Both the position numbers and the translations under genes were made by a program. Shown in pieces: positions 1-9,283 of a DNA stretch of 29,285 nt. Below the pieces are notes generated by a model. That model was not told the origin of the DNA. It was given only the letters and a program-made list of their open reading frames with translations, and searched no databases. The first letter of the stretch is position 1, and each line of letters opens with the position of its first letter. Source of the DNA: Isotricha intestinalis (Eukaryota; Ciliophora; Litostomatea; Vestibuliferida; Isotrichidae); the NCBI GenBank assembly GCA_023807065.1, contig JAJJLU010003824.1:1-29285 (forward strand), read 5' to 3'.

Positions 1-99
1 TTAATGGCTAATACCACAATTGCTTCTGGAGGAGTTTTACCTAATATTGAACCTAGTTTATTACCTACTAAAGGAAAAGATGATAAAGAAGATAATTAA
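1..99 (+). CDS. H2A: Histone H2A, C-terminal end (5' partial)
   Basis: The frame from base 1 encodes 32 residues and then TAA. It contains TTIASGGVLPNI followed by EPSLLP, which matches the docking segment of canonical histone H2A (usual form TIAxGGVLPNIxxxLLPKK). H2A pairs with H2B in the nucleosome. The GGVLPNI wording favours core H2A over H2A.Z, which usually has GGVIPHI. The tail after the docking segment is short and mixed acidic/basic (KGKDDKEDN). The histone fold itself lies to the left of the window, so the variant class cannot be settled. The gene converges on the S1P lyase gene, with about 150 bp between the two stop codons. Confidence 0.85.
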   Translation, partial: LMANTTIASGGVLPNIEPSLLPTKGKDDKEDN

Positions 100-248
100 A
101 ATTTTTTATTTATTAATTTGATAATGATTTTTATTAACCAATATTTTTTTCCATAATTTTTTAAATTAAATATATTTATCATAATTTAGCTAAATATGTT
201 TTTTTAAATAACATAATTATTTAATATATAAAAACCCAAATATAATAA

Positions 249-1973
249 TTAATCTAACAATGCATCAGCATATGCATCAAAAGCGAAAGTAGCAACTGAA
301 GTAGGTAAAGGAACAGACATACCATATACCTTTGTGGAAGGTTCTAATTCCCAAAATTCTCCTTTTTGGATTTTATCATAACCTTCTTTTAAATCTTTCA
401 TAAATTCTTTATCATTTTCCATATTAGCACTAGTAAAAACAAAACTAACTCCAATAGGATTAATAATATAATTAGTATGCCATCCTTTCTTTTGAAGATA
501 ATCATAAATATATTCAACTTTATCTCCTTTAAAAGCAATACCACAAATATAAGGTTCTCCTAAAATTTGTAATTTAGGGCATTCTTTCTTAATAAATTCT
601 CTAGTTTTAACAACAGCTTCATTAATTCTTTTCGCAATATTAGTATAATAATTTTTACCTAAAGAAGTTAAAACTGCATAAGAAGCAGCAATTAAACATC
701 CAGTTCTAGAACCATCAAAAGATGTAGTAATATAAGTTCCTCCCATAAAATGTGGATAAATAAAAAATGCATATCTCCTATATTCTTTTTTAGAAAACAT
801 TAATAATGAAATTCCCTTAGGACATAAACCATATTTATGCAAATCAGCAGAAATAGAAGTAACTCCAGATAAAACAAAATCAAATTTAGGAACTTTAATA
901 TTTCCCTTATTAAAAAAAGCGATTAAAAATCCTCCTAAGCAGCAATCAACATGTAAAGGAATATTATATTTTAAAGCAATATTACTTAACATTTCAATAT
1001 CATCAGCAATACAATGAGGGAAATTAGGGAAAGATCCAACAATACAAACAGTATTTTTATTAATAGCATTTTTTACTTTATTAACATTAACTTTACAAGT
1101 AACTTTGTCAATAGGAATGATAATACATTTAGAATTAAATATTTCAGCAGCTTTATAGAAAGCAGCATGAGCTGTTTCAGGAATAATGATTTCAGGATGT
1201 TTAATTCCTTTTTCTCTTCCTCTTTTAATATAAACATACATTGCAGTTAATATTGACATAGTTCCTCCACTTGTAGTCATTCCACATGAATCTTCTTTCC
1301 CATGAAATAAATCTAATCCAATTTTAATTAATTGACTTTCTATAAATCTAGCTGAACAATACATATCTGCATGAAGTAAATTTGAATATGAAAATATTTT
1401 AGATGCTTCTGATGCTATATTGTGTATTTTATTATCTCCACAATATACTGCACCTGTTAATTTACCACTATTTATTGTTTTTTCATCTATACGAGACATT
1501 TGTTCTAATTTTTGAAGAATTGTATATTCGTCTTGTTTATTGTCACGAAATTCTATTTTTTTAAATGATGATACTTTAAATACTTTAGGAAGCTCTTTTT
1601 TCATTTCTTCTTTTGCTTTTAATATTTGAGCTCTATATTTTGGAAGTTTTAATATCAAAATCGTTATTTTTTCTTTTATTTTTTTTATTGACAAGTTTTT
1701 CAAAATTTTATATGATTTTTTAAATAATTTTTTTATTAGTAAAAAAAGTATTAATAATATTATTCCATAGGAAATTAATGTAAAAGGAGAGTAAGATTTT
1801 AAATTTTGTTCAAGGTCATTTATACGAGTTAAATATTTTGGATTTAATAAATTTGGATTTGCTAAAGTTTTATATCCAATTTCACGAGAAGTTTCAATTG
1901 CATTTAATCCTCTTCTAGAAAGTCTTTTAAAAATTCGAAAGAAAAATAAAAATGCATTTTTTAAAAAATCCAT
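249..1973 (-). CDS. SGPL1: Sphingosine-1-phosphate lyase (PLP-dependent)
   Basis: The protein has 574 residues, close to the 568 of human SGPL1. The family cleaves phosphorylated sphingoid bases to a fatty aldehyde and phosphoethanolamine at the ER membrane, the exit step of sphingolipid breakdown. A hydrophobic segment at about residues 64-80 (FTLISYGIILLILFLLI) fits the single N-terminal anchor, with the catalytic domain behind it. The PLP-enzyme landmarks are in order: TTSGGTMSI (about 233-241), the cofactor aspartate in HVDCCLGGF (D343), and the lysine that should form the Schiff base in VTSISADLHKYGLCPKG (K380). The last of these is almost the family signature. KVYGMSVPLP near the C-terminus is also typical. 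The start is the ATG at 1973 and the stop is TAA. No intron is needed. The main alternative, another group II decarboxylase, is unlikely given SISADLHKYG and the N-terminal anchor. Confidence 0.95.
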   Translation of the reverse strand: MDFLKNAFLFFFRIFKRLSRRGLNAIETSREIGYKTLANPNLLNPKYLTRINDLEQNLKSYSPFTLISYGIILLILFLLIKKLFKKSYKILKNLSIKKIKEKITILILKLPKYRAQILKAKEEMKKELPKVFKVSSFKKIEFRDNKQDEYTILQKLEQMSRIDEKTINSGKLTGAVYCGDNKIHNIASEASKIFSYSNLLHADMYCSARFIESQLIKIGLDLFHGKEDSCGMTTSGGTMSILTAMYVYIKRGREKGIKHPEIIIPETAHAAFYKAAEIFNSKCIIIPIDKVTCKVNVNKVKNAINKNTVCIVGSFPNFPHCIADDIEMLSNIALKYNIPLHVDCCLGGFLIAFFNKGNIKVPKFDFVLSGVTSISADLHKYGLCPKGISLLMFSKKEYRRYAFFIYPHFMGGTYITTSFDGSRTGCLIAASYAVLTSLGKNYYTNIAKRINEAVVKTREFIKKECPKLQILGEPYICGIAFKGDKVEYIYDYLQKKGWHTNYIINPIGVSFVFTSANMENDKEFMKDLKEGYDKIQKGEFWELEPSTKVYGMSVPLPTSVATFAFDAYADALLD

Positions 1974-2084
1974 TTTTATTTAAATAATTAAATAACAAAA
2001 ATCATTATGTTTTAAATAAATAAAAATTATAATAAAAATATCACAAATAAATAATAAAAATTAAAACTTAAAAAGAAATAAAAA

Positions 2085-2453
2085 ATGATTTCTGAGGTTT
2101 CCGATAATGAAAATTCATTAAATAAAATACCAATTTTAAAAATAAATGCAAAGCATAGACAAAGAAATTCAAATTATTCAAAAAATTCTTTTACAACTAT
2201 AAAAACAACTGACAGAGGAAGACCTTCAATATTTACAGATATAAAATTGTCCAAAGAACAATTTTCAAATAATAGAATTGATAATTATGGTAATGAAATT
2301 AAAAAAGGAAGCAAAGAACATAAAGTTTGCTTCATTGATGATATTTCTAATCAAAAAATTGCAGAAGTGATTTTAATTGAATCTTCTTATTTAAATAATG
2401 GCTTTACTGAATGTGATAATTTTTGTCAATGTCAAAGTTGTTTTATATTTTAA
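2085..2453 (+). CDS. Small protein with Cys-rich CaaX tail
   Basis: The protein has 122 residues and I cannot assign a function. The first 75 residues are Asn/Ser/Lys-rich and look disordered. A more ordered stretch follows (HKVCFIDDISNQKIAEVILIES, residues about 79-100). The last nine residues are CQCQSCFIF. The terminal CFIF is a CaaX box, which predicts prenylation at C119; a terminal Phe suits geranylgeranyltransferase I better than farnesyltransferase. C114 and C116 are possible palmitoylation sites. From memory, short ciliate proteins with a FIDxxxxxxLxxV block and a CxCxC tail exist, but I cannot confirm homology. The tail repeats the pattern of the TPR protein at 17371-18660. The start is the first ATG after an AT-rich leader and the stop is TAA. 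Confidence 0.75.
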   Translation: MISEVSDNENSLNKIPILKINAKHRQRNSNYSKNSFTTIKTTDRGRPSIFTDIKLSKEQFSNNRIDNYGNEIKKGSKEHKVCFIDDISNQKIAEVILIESSYLNNGFTECDNFCQCQSCFIF

Positions 2454-2903
2454 TGTTTATGAAGTACTTAAATGAATTTATTTTTTAGTGTTATTAAATA
2501 GGTTTTATTTAAAAGTTATATATATATAATATATTTGGGATTTAGGGGATTTTTCTTATTTATAATATGTAATTATTTTTTTTGAAGTTGTTAATTAGAT
2601 TTTATAAAATTTAATATGTTTTTAATTATAAAAAAATTGAAAAATACATCTTTAATTAATATGAAAAAAAAAATTCTTTATTAATTCAACCATTAATGTC
2701 TGTTAGTCTAAACTTTCTAATAAACAATTATTTTTAAATCAATTTTTTCTTTATTGATATTATATGATTTTATGTATTTTACATTTTAATTTTACTTTTT
2801 CTTTTAATTAATATAATATTTTAAAAATAATATTCTGTTTTCATTTTTTTGAATTTAATTTTAATTCTTTTTTTTAATCTTTAAATAATGTATAAATTAT
2901 TTA
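2454..2903. other. Intergenic, no gene seen
   Basis: AT-rich sequence between two + strand genes. I find no open frame with amino-acid-like composition, no structural RNA motif and no repeat beyond A/T runs. It presumably holds the 3' end of the upstream gene and the promoter of the next one. Confidence 0.5.
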
Positions 2904-3194
2904 ATGAGTTCCTATCTTGTTGAAATTAAAGTAGAAAAAATTCATATTCCAAAACCAAATAGAATGAGTAAAAATAATTATTTCAATTTTAAAAAAATTA
3001 ACACACCTGTTCAACCAATGAGAAAGTTAGAAGATATTTCTTTAGAAGAAATTGATAATGATTTTAAATTATTAAAGTCTAAAAGTGAAGAAATTTTATC
3101 TGAACCAATCACAAGACCTAATTCAAATAAATCAATTAATTCTTTGGGAAGATGTAAAAATCCTTTTTATAAAAATTTTGAAAACGAAGTGTAA
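2904..3194 (+). CDS. Small hypothetical protein
   Basis: A 96-residue frame with a good ATG context and a TAA stop, not recognised. The composition is balanced for this genome: charged residues, several prolines (IHIPKPNRM, NTPVQPM) and an acidic helix-like stretch (KLEDISLEEIDNDFKLLKSKSEEI, about 43-66). It has no signal peptide or membrane segment. GC is visibly higher than in the flanks and there are no internal stops over 96 codons, which supports it as coding. It lies alone between two gene-free stretches on the same strand as the CaaX protein. Confidence 0.6.
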   Translation: MSSYLVEIKVEKIHIPKPNRMSKNNYFNFKKINTPVQPMRKLEDISLEEIDNDFKLLKSKSEEILSEPITRPNSNKSINSLGRCKNPFYKNFENEV

Positions 3195-3746
3195 TTTAGG
3201 CTTTTTAATATAATATGTAAAGACTTATAAATATTTTGATTTAATTCCTTCAATCAGTTAACTTATAAATTTTTATATATATTTTAGAATATGAGTTATA
3301 AGGAATTAATATTTATTTTTATAAATTAAATTTATGAAAATTTGAAAATTTTTTAAAATTTTAATTTATGGTTTAAGATAAATATAGATAAATAAAAAAA
3401 ATAATAAAAAATGTAACAATAACTATTAATAAACATAAACAAATATATATCATTACTTTAAAAAGCAAAGAAAGAAATTGGAATAAATAAAGAAATTATA
3501 ATAAAACTAATGTCATAAATCAAATTAATTAATACAATTATTTATTGGGGTTTTAGAGAAAAAAATATTTTTTCTAGCTAAGTTGAATATGATCATAAAG
3601 AATTTATGATAAAGATACTATGATATTAATTGAGATTTTATTCAATTATATTTATATTTATTTTATTTTCATATTAATTAATTTTTCCTTTTTTGTATTT
3701 TTGAAATATATGTTAATTAGGGAAAAATAATAAAAGTGAATTTTAT
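3195..3746. other. Intergenic, no gene seen
   Basis: Gap between a + strand gene and SEC13 on the - strand, so it carries two 3' ends. A 10-bp inverted repeat (TTAATTCCTT at 3241-3250, its complement at 3300-3309) is present. Such pairs are expected by chance at this composition, so no function is claimed. Confidence 0.5.
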
Positions 3747-4682
3747 TTATTTTTTCATTTCTATTTCTTCAAATTTGTTATCCAAATTTTCTTGATAATA
3801 TTTATTTTTTCCATTTATATTTATTGATAAATAATTACCATATTTACTCCAACTAAGAGAAAGAATAGTTCCTACATTTTCAATATTAAAAGTATTTAAC
3901 CATCTATTATCAATTTCTTTTAAAACAGCAACTTTTCCATCTTCACATCCAACAGCAATAATATTATAAGAATATGCAACATATTTCATCCAAGACACAA
4001 ATTTAATTTCACAATTAGCTCTATAAATTAATTCACTTTGAAAATCATTTATTAAATTATTATTACTAATCCATAAATGAACCATATCATCACCACAAGA
4101 AGTAAATTTCATAGGAGATAAAATTTCATTATTTAAATTATCTTCTTCTTCACTGTCATCATCATCAAAAGAATTTGGTAAATTTGAAGGACCCCAACTA
4201 ATAAAATTTACTTTATTATAATCAGTATTAAAAGAATAATCAATCCAATTACTTTCTTCTTTTTTAAACATATATATTGAAATTAATCCATCAGATGAAG
4301 AACATAAAAGAATTAAACCATATTCATAAGGCGCGAATTCAATTGAAGTAATTTTATCATTATGTTTTGAAAAACTTATTATTTTTTCAAAATTATTTTT
4401 TGATGTTTCTTTCCATATTATTATTGAATTATCATTTCCACATGATGCAATATAATTCCCAAATTTTGGATGAGACCATGATATATCATTTATTGGATTA
4501 TTGTGACTTTCTTTTAATATTATTGCATCAGGAAGTGAATTTAGTTGCTTTTGATTCTGATCATATGAATATATTGATATTTTTCCATCATTTCCACTTA
4601 TTGCTATTCTATTGGAGTTATTATTATATTTTATAGATGTTATATTTCCTAAATGATTACTTGGAATTTCATTTTTTATCAT
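3747..4682 (-). CDS. SEC13: SEC13, COPII coat / nuclear pore WD40 protein
   Basis: The protein has 311 residues (human SEC13 has 322). SEC13 is a six-bladed open beta-propeller that pairs with SEC31 in the COPII coat and also sits in the nuclear pore Y-complex. The blades follow the SEC13 pattern: ITSIKYNNNSNRIAISGNDGK, then NPINDISWSHPKFGNYIASCG with IIIWKE, then ITSIEFAPYEYGLILLCSSSDG. A blade opening VNFISWGPS follows, then MKFTSCGDDMVHLWI, a blade with IIAVGCEDGKVAVLKE, and finally TILSLSWSKYGNYLSI. The 'WSHPKFG' and 'FAPYEYGL' blocks separate SEC13 from other WD40 proteins such as SEH1. An acidic loop (DDDDSEEEDN, about residues 173-182) is longer than usual. The start is the ATG at 4682 and the stop is TAA. 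Confidence 0.93.
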   Translation of the reverse strand: MIKNEIPSNHLGNITSIKYNNNSNRIAISGNDGKISIYSYDQNQKQLNSLPDAIILKESHNNPINDISWSHPKFGNYIASCGNDNSIIIWKETSKNNFEKIISFSKHNDKITSIEFAPYEYGLILLCSSSDGLISIYMFKKEESNWIDYSFNTDYNKVNFISWGPSNLPNSFDDDDSEEEDNLNNEILSPMKFTSCGDDMVHLWISNNNLINDFQSELIYRANCEIKFVSWMKYVAYSYNIIAVGCEDGKVAVLKEIDNRWLNTFNIENVGTILSLSWSKYGNYLSININGKNKYYQENLDNKFEEIEMKK

Positions 4683-6341
4683 TTTTTTTAATTTAAATTA
4701 CTAAGATAATAAAATAATAAAAAAATTAAATTAAAAAAATTTAAAAAACCTAAAAAAAAACAAAATAAATCACTTAAATTTTTTGAATAATATTTTTAAC
4801 TAATATATTCCTTAATATTTGTTTACAGAATTTCTTTTTTTGAAAGCTCTTTATCATAAATGTTAAGTATCTTCTCCTAATTATTCTTCAATTCTAAGTA
4901 ATTTATTATATTTAAACATAAGATAACTTCTTGAACTAGAACCAATTGAATTAGTAACAATTGGAAGAACAACTAATCTAATATTGAAAAAACATACAAG
5001 TATATCCAGTAGTTTGAGCTAATTTAATTGTATCAAAAATTTCATTTAGCAGACATATTCATTTATGTAAGCATTTATAAATATTAGAATTTAATATAAC
5101 AAATCAAATTAAATTATTTAAAAATAATTTCAAGATTGTTTTTATTTTTGCTGATTTCTTAGACAAAAAATAAACAAATATCACATTCACAAATATAAAA
5201 TATAATTAATAATATAATATATAATAATATATTTTGAAAAAATATCTTTTGAACTAATTTTTGAAAATCTTAAAGAAAAATGAAAATAAATCATATTCCT
5301 ATAGATTTATTTCAAATAATGTTAATTTTAGAATTATTAAAGAGTAACATCTCATAAGAATCATTATTGTTTTGAGAATAAACAAATACAAACAAAAAAT
5401 GAATATAAAAATACAAATCCTAAGGTTTATATAAAATTTTAGAACATTGAGTATAAGAAGTATTATTATTATCACTGATTCTTTGTTTTTTTATTTATTT
5501 AATTGAATAAAATATCTAAATAAAGTATTGAATGTACCATTTAAATTAGTTATTTAATTTTTCAATTTTTTTGAAAAATCTTAAATGAGTTTAATTACTT
5601 TTACAAAAGAATTTATAAAAATATAATATTGTATCATTCACTTTCAATCTAATTGCTTAAATTCCAAAATTTTCAAATATAAGTTAATTACAAAATGAAT
5701 CCCAATTGTTTTGTACACTCCTTTTTAACTATTATTTAATAATATTATTTAATCTATGATTCTTTGAATGAACTAAGTAAATTTTCATAATCTGATTCTT
5801 TTAATTTAAAACTTTTCATATAATTTATTTGATTTTCAATTTACCAATCGTACTAGTATTACTTTTTTTAATATATTTTTTGGAATATATAAAATTTGAA
5901 ATATCTCATTAAATTACAAAGCAACGGTTATTTTTTTCCATTATTGAGTTTGAACAATGAAAAAAAATAAATATTAATAAATATTCAAGATATAAAGATA
6001 AAAATTATTGAATCATATAAAGTTTTATTTTTAATTATTTATTTAAAATCTTCTGATTAATTTGTCTTGGAAATACAAGATTTTTATAAAGATGAAAATT
6101 AAATTTATTTTATTACTATATTTTTATAATTTATATCTAGTTTTCGATAAAATTTTTTTTTTCATAAATAAATTTCAATTATTTTTAACTTTAATGATTT
6201 AAAATTATTTTTATTTACGTCAATATATATTATCTTTTTAAATATCTTATTAATACAAAAAGTAGTTTTGAGTTGAAGAAAGGATGAAAATTTTTTATTT
6301 ACCTTATTTAAAAAAGATTTTAAGATTTTAATTTTATATAA
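4683..6341. other. Long gene-poor stretch with coding remnants
   Basis: 1.66 kb upstream of both SEC13 and the bZIP gene, so it probably contains both promoters. No intact gene is visible. One decayed coding piece at 4863-5049 is listed separately. On the minus strand around 5770-5850 there is a frame of 27 codons (ENQINYMKSFKLKESDYENL...) ending in TAG, and around 5660-5730 another open stretch (GVYKTIGIHFVINLYLKILEF). Both could be further remnants. The rest is A/T runs. Confidence 0.45.
4863..5049 (-). pseudogene. Decayed coding fragment, family not recognised
   Basis: Read on the minus strand from 5043, the sequence gives EIFDTIKLAQTTGYTCMFF and then a stop one codon beyond. Shifting by one base continues it as NIRLVVLPIVTNSIGSSSRS, then YLMFKYNKLLRIEE, an in-frame TAA, LGEDT and another TAA. 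The amino acid mix, with Cys, Gly, Pro, Val and Arg in a globular-protein pattern, differs strongly from the Lys/Asn/Ile nonsense that random AT-rich DNA gives. This looks like part of a conserved protein with one frameshift and one stop. No intron with GT...AG ends removes these breaks. The parent family is not identified. Confidence 0.5.
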
Positions 6342-6914
6342 ATGTATAATAATAATTATCAAGAATTGGAAAATTTATTTTCAATTAAAAATACGACTTT
6401 TGACTCAGAATTATGTGAAAACGAAAATGAAAATGGAACAATAGAAAAGCAATATCCTTTGTATTTTGGAAAAATAAAACAAAACGAATTTGAGGATATA
6501 ATTTCTTTAAACGTTAAAAATCAACCAAAAATTTATTTTGGTTTAATCAAAGAGAAAGAATACGAGAATGATACTTATGAAAGTAAAAAAGAAAATTACT
6601 TGTCAAAAGAACAAATAACTCAAAGAAAATTAAAAAGAAATGCTGAATGTGCAAAAAGAGCAAGAGCAAGAAAAAAAATTTATTATGAAAATCTTTTAAA
6701 AGAAAATAATCAATTAAAAAAAGATTTAGAGGAATTACAGAAATATAATTTAATTTTAAAAAGTAAATTATGTGAAAATTGTAAGAAAGAATTATATGGA
6801 CAAACTATAATTTATTTAAATCAAAATAAAGAAATTTCAATTAGAACAAAGATATTAATTTATTCTGCAATCGCAACTATAATTTTTATAAGTTTATTGT
6901 ATAATTTCAATTAA
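6342..6914 (+). CDS. bZIP transcription factor with C-terminal membrane segment
   Basis: The protein has 190 residues. The basic region KRNAECAKRARARKK carries the bZIP core N100-x7-R108. The zipper follows with a perfect heptad, L118, L125, L132 and L139, starting ten residues after R108 as in the family. Just after it is CENC (C144, C147). The C-terminus is hydrophobic (about residues 170-187, ILIYSAIATIIFISLLY) and ends NFN, which predicts a tail anchor. bZIP factors bind DNA as dimers. A membrane-tethered one (compare ATF6, CREB3 or plant bZIP28) must be released by proteolysis before entering the nucleus. Unlike those, there is no lumenal domain after the membrane segment. The N-terminal 80 residues are acidic and could be an activation region. 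The start is the ATG at 6342 and the stop is TAA. Confidence 0.88.
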   Translation: MYNNNYQELENLFSIKNTTFDSELCENENENGTIEKQYPLYFGKIKQNEFEDIISLNVKNQPKIYFGLIKEKEYENDTYESKKENYLSKEQITQRKLKRNAECAKRARARKKIYYENLLKENNQLKKDLEELQKYNLILKSKLCENCKKELYGQTIIYLNQNKEISIRTKILIYSAIATIIFISLLYNFN

Positions 6915-8417
6915 AATAGTTTTATTTAAGGAGTAAATCAAAAATTCACTTTTTATAAGTGATTTATATAGAGTTATTAAAAGATATAATCATAATGAAC
7001 TGATATTATGATTTGTAAATTTTTAATATTCCCAACAATCAATCTAAATTGATTAAGATTAAAATTATACAAAATATTATTAATAATAAATATATATATA
7101 AATATTTGTAATTTATTTAAATGAATAGTAAAACAATTATAAAATAATTAAGAGTTTATATAATTTTGATATATTATACTAAAAAAATAATATATCAATA
7201 TTTTTTTGTCATTTTTTCATTAAAAAGAAAACTATTGTTTTTCAAAAATAAGGTAAATTATTATATATGAAATAAAAAAATGAAAATTCTTTATTATATA
7301 ATTACTTCTTCATTTATGTCATAAAGGGTTTAAAAAAATTATTTTTTTGTGATTTTGAAATTCATATGAAGGTATTATAATATAACTTAAATTTTATTTT
7401 CAATAAACTCAAAATCTTTTATTGAATAATAATATGATTTCATAATAAATAAAATAAAAATAATCAACTAAATATCACATTAATTACAACAAATTTCAAA
7501 ATAATATAATATAAATCTTTGCATAAATTATCTTTTTTTGAGAAATACTCCAATAATATCCTAAGAATAAAAGGAACATTCCTTTTCTTTCTTATTATTG
7601 TTACTCTCCCAATTTTTATCATACATTAATTGTTTTTGGAGAATATATAAATTTTAAATTGATAAATTCAATTTTTAATTTTTTTAATGAATAAATTATT
7701 TTGTTTTAAATTAACACACAATTTTCTAGTTTTCTACCATATTTTTTAAAATATTTGAAATATAATTTATATTCAATAAAATAGTATTTAATGAAACAGA
7801 GAATAATAATCTCCTGAAATAGTATGAAGAAGATAAAGTTATATTTTGAATTCCAAATAAATTTAATTTTTTCAAATTTTCTTAAATTATTATGTTTTAT
7901 GGCATTTAAAGAAAAGATTATAATAGTAATTATTATTATTGAAATTGAAGAAAAGATGAAAAACCTTTTTTTTTAAATCTAAATATTAATTTAAATGAAT
8001 ATCTTGAATATTATTTTTACATTTTTATAAATTTAGTTTTCTGAAAGATTATTTATTTCTATAAATTATGATTTTAAATTAATGTTTTCTTCAAACAGAT
8101 TTTATGTTAAAGTTTTTGTTCTTAACTCTGTATTTCAGCATTCCCTTAAATTTTCTTCTTTTTATCAAAATCCTTTTTTTATTTAAAATATATTTCTTGA
8201 AATTTTTAAAAAAAGAATTATTTATTTCCTTTTTAAAAGAATAATTCATCTATTTCATAATCATTTTTTTAAATTAATGAACAATCTAATTTATTGAAAA
8301 TAGAATAATCTTTTTTAAAAATTGAAATAAATGAATGTTATTTAATAATTCAATTTTCATTTTTCATTTATTTTTAAATAATATCTATAAAAAAGAAAAT
8401 TCATTATTAAAGTAAAG
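6915..8417. other. Long intergenic stretch, no gene seen
   Basis: 1.5 kb between two + strand genes. All frames are broken by frequent stops and the possible peptides are Lys/Asn/Ile/Phe nonsense. I found no tRNA-like, rRNA-like or repeat structure by eye. It should hold the promoter of the gene at 8418. Confidence 0.5.
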
Positions 8418-9047
8418 ATGTCGATATTACAAAAAGAAAAAATAAATGAAATAAGAAGTTACTTATTATTACATGAAGATAAAACAATTAAGCAAATAAT
8501 TAATTCATCTCATACTAGAATTAATGGAATAACTTCAAAGGAATTTATGAATAAAAATAAAATGGAATATGAAATATCAATAAACAGTGATATTATATAT
8601 AATTGTAATAATCTTCCAAAAAAAGAAAAAATTGAATGTAATATCTTTGGAAACTATTCTAATATTTTTAAAACAGAACTTAAAATAAGTAAAAAAATAA
8701 AGGAAAATAAAATAGATTTAGCTTTACAAAAACATTTTGATTTTGAAAAATTTAATAAAAAAGCTTGTATAATTAGAAAATTAAATCAGAAAAAATTAGA
8801 TAAAGAAAATAATCATTTCTTAAAAAGATTTTCTTATTATCTAAAATATCCAATAAAATAAAAATTAAAATATATAAAATCCATCAATAATTTTCCAAAA
8901 AAAAACAAAGACCATTTTAAAATAAATTTGCGTTCTAATTCATATTTCCCTTCTAAAAAAAAATCCACAAAAAATTTAAAAAAATATTTGGAACATATTA
9001 AATGTGATAAAGATATGTTAAAAAACATTTATAATTTTATTATTTAA
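8418..9047 (+). pseudogene. Unknown gene with one in-frame TAA (possible readthrough)
   Basis: The ATG at 8418 opens a 147-codon frame that stops at TAA 8859-8861. The same frame then stays open for a further 61 codons to TAA at 9045-9047, giving 209 codons in all. The second part keeps coding-like composition (FKINLRSNSYFPSKKKSTK, then YLEHIKCDKDMLKNIY). No domain is recognised. The protein is Lys/Asn-rich with a possible helix near the N-terminus (LQKEKINEIRSYLLLHEDKT). No GT...AG intron spans the stop. The stop may be a recent inactivating mutation, a sequencing error, or a leaky stop with a C-terminal extension. If the first TAA is the true end, the gene is 8418-8861 (147 residues). Confidence 0.55.
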
Positions 9048-9283
9048 TAATTGAAGCATATAGATAATTTACTATATTAATATATTTTATATGAATAAAT
9101 GATGATTTTTTAAATAAAATTTTATCAAAAGATAGAAATATGCCATTATCTGAATTTTAAATAATAATTAAGTAACATTAGTTTATGATATATTACTTTT
9201 AATTTAAATTCTAAGAAATGTAAATAATATTATTTTAAGATTTTATTTAAAAAATTATTTTATAATAAAACGGAGAAATTTTA

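Noticed and set aside
3241..3309. 10-bp inverted repeat flanking a 49-bp spacer downstream of a small gene
   Set aside because: Expected by chance at this composition; no target duplication or transposon features.
6162..6362. Minus-strand 66-codon frame overlapping the bZIP start
   Set aside because: Ile/Lys/Phe/Asn-only composition typical of random A/T sequence; overlaps the bZIP promoter.
8837..9028. Minus-strand 63-codon frame over the 3' part of the interrupted gene
   Set aside because: Phe-rich complement of the Lys-rich + frame that continues the gene at 8418.
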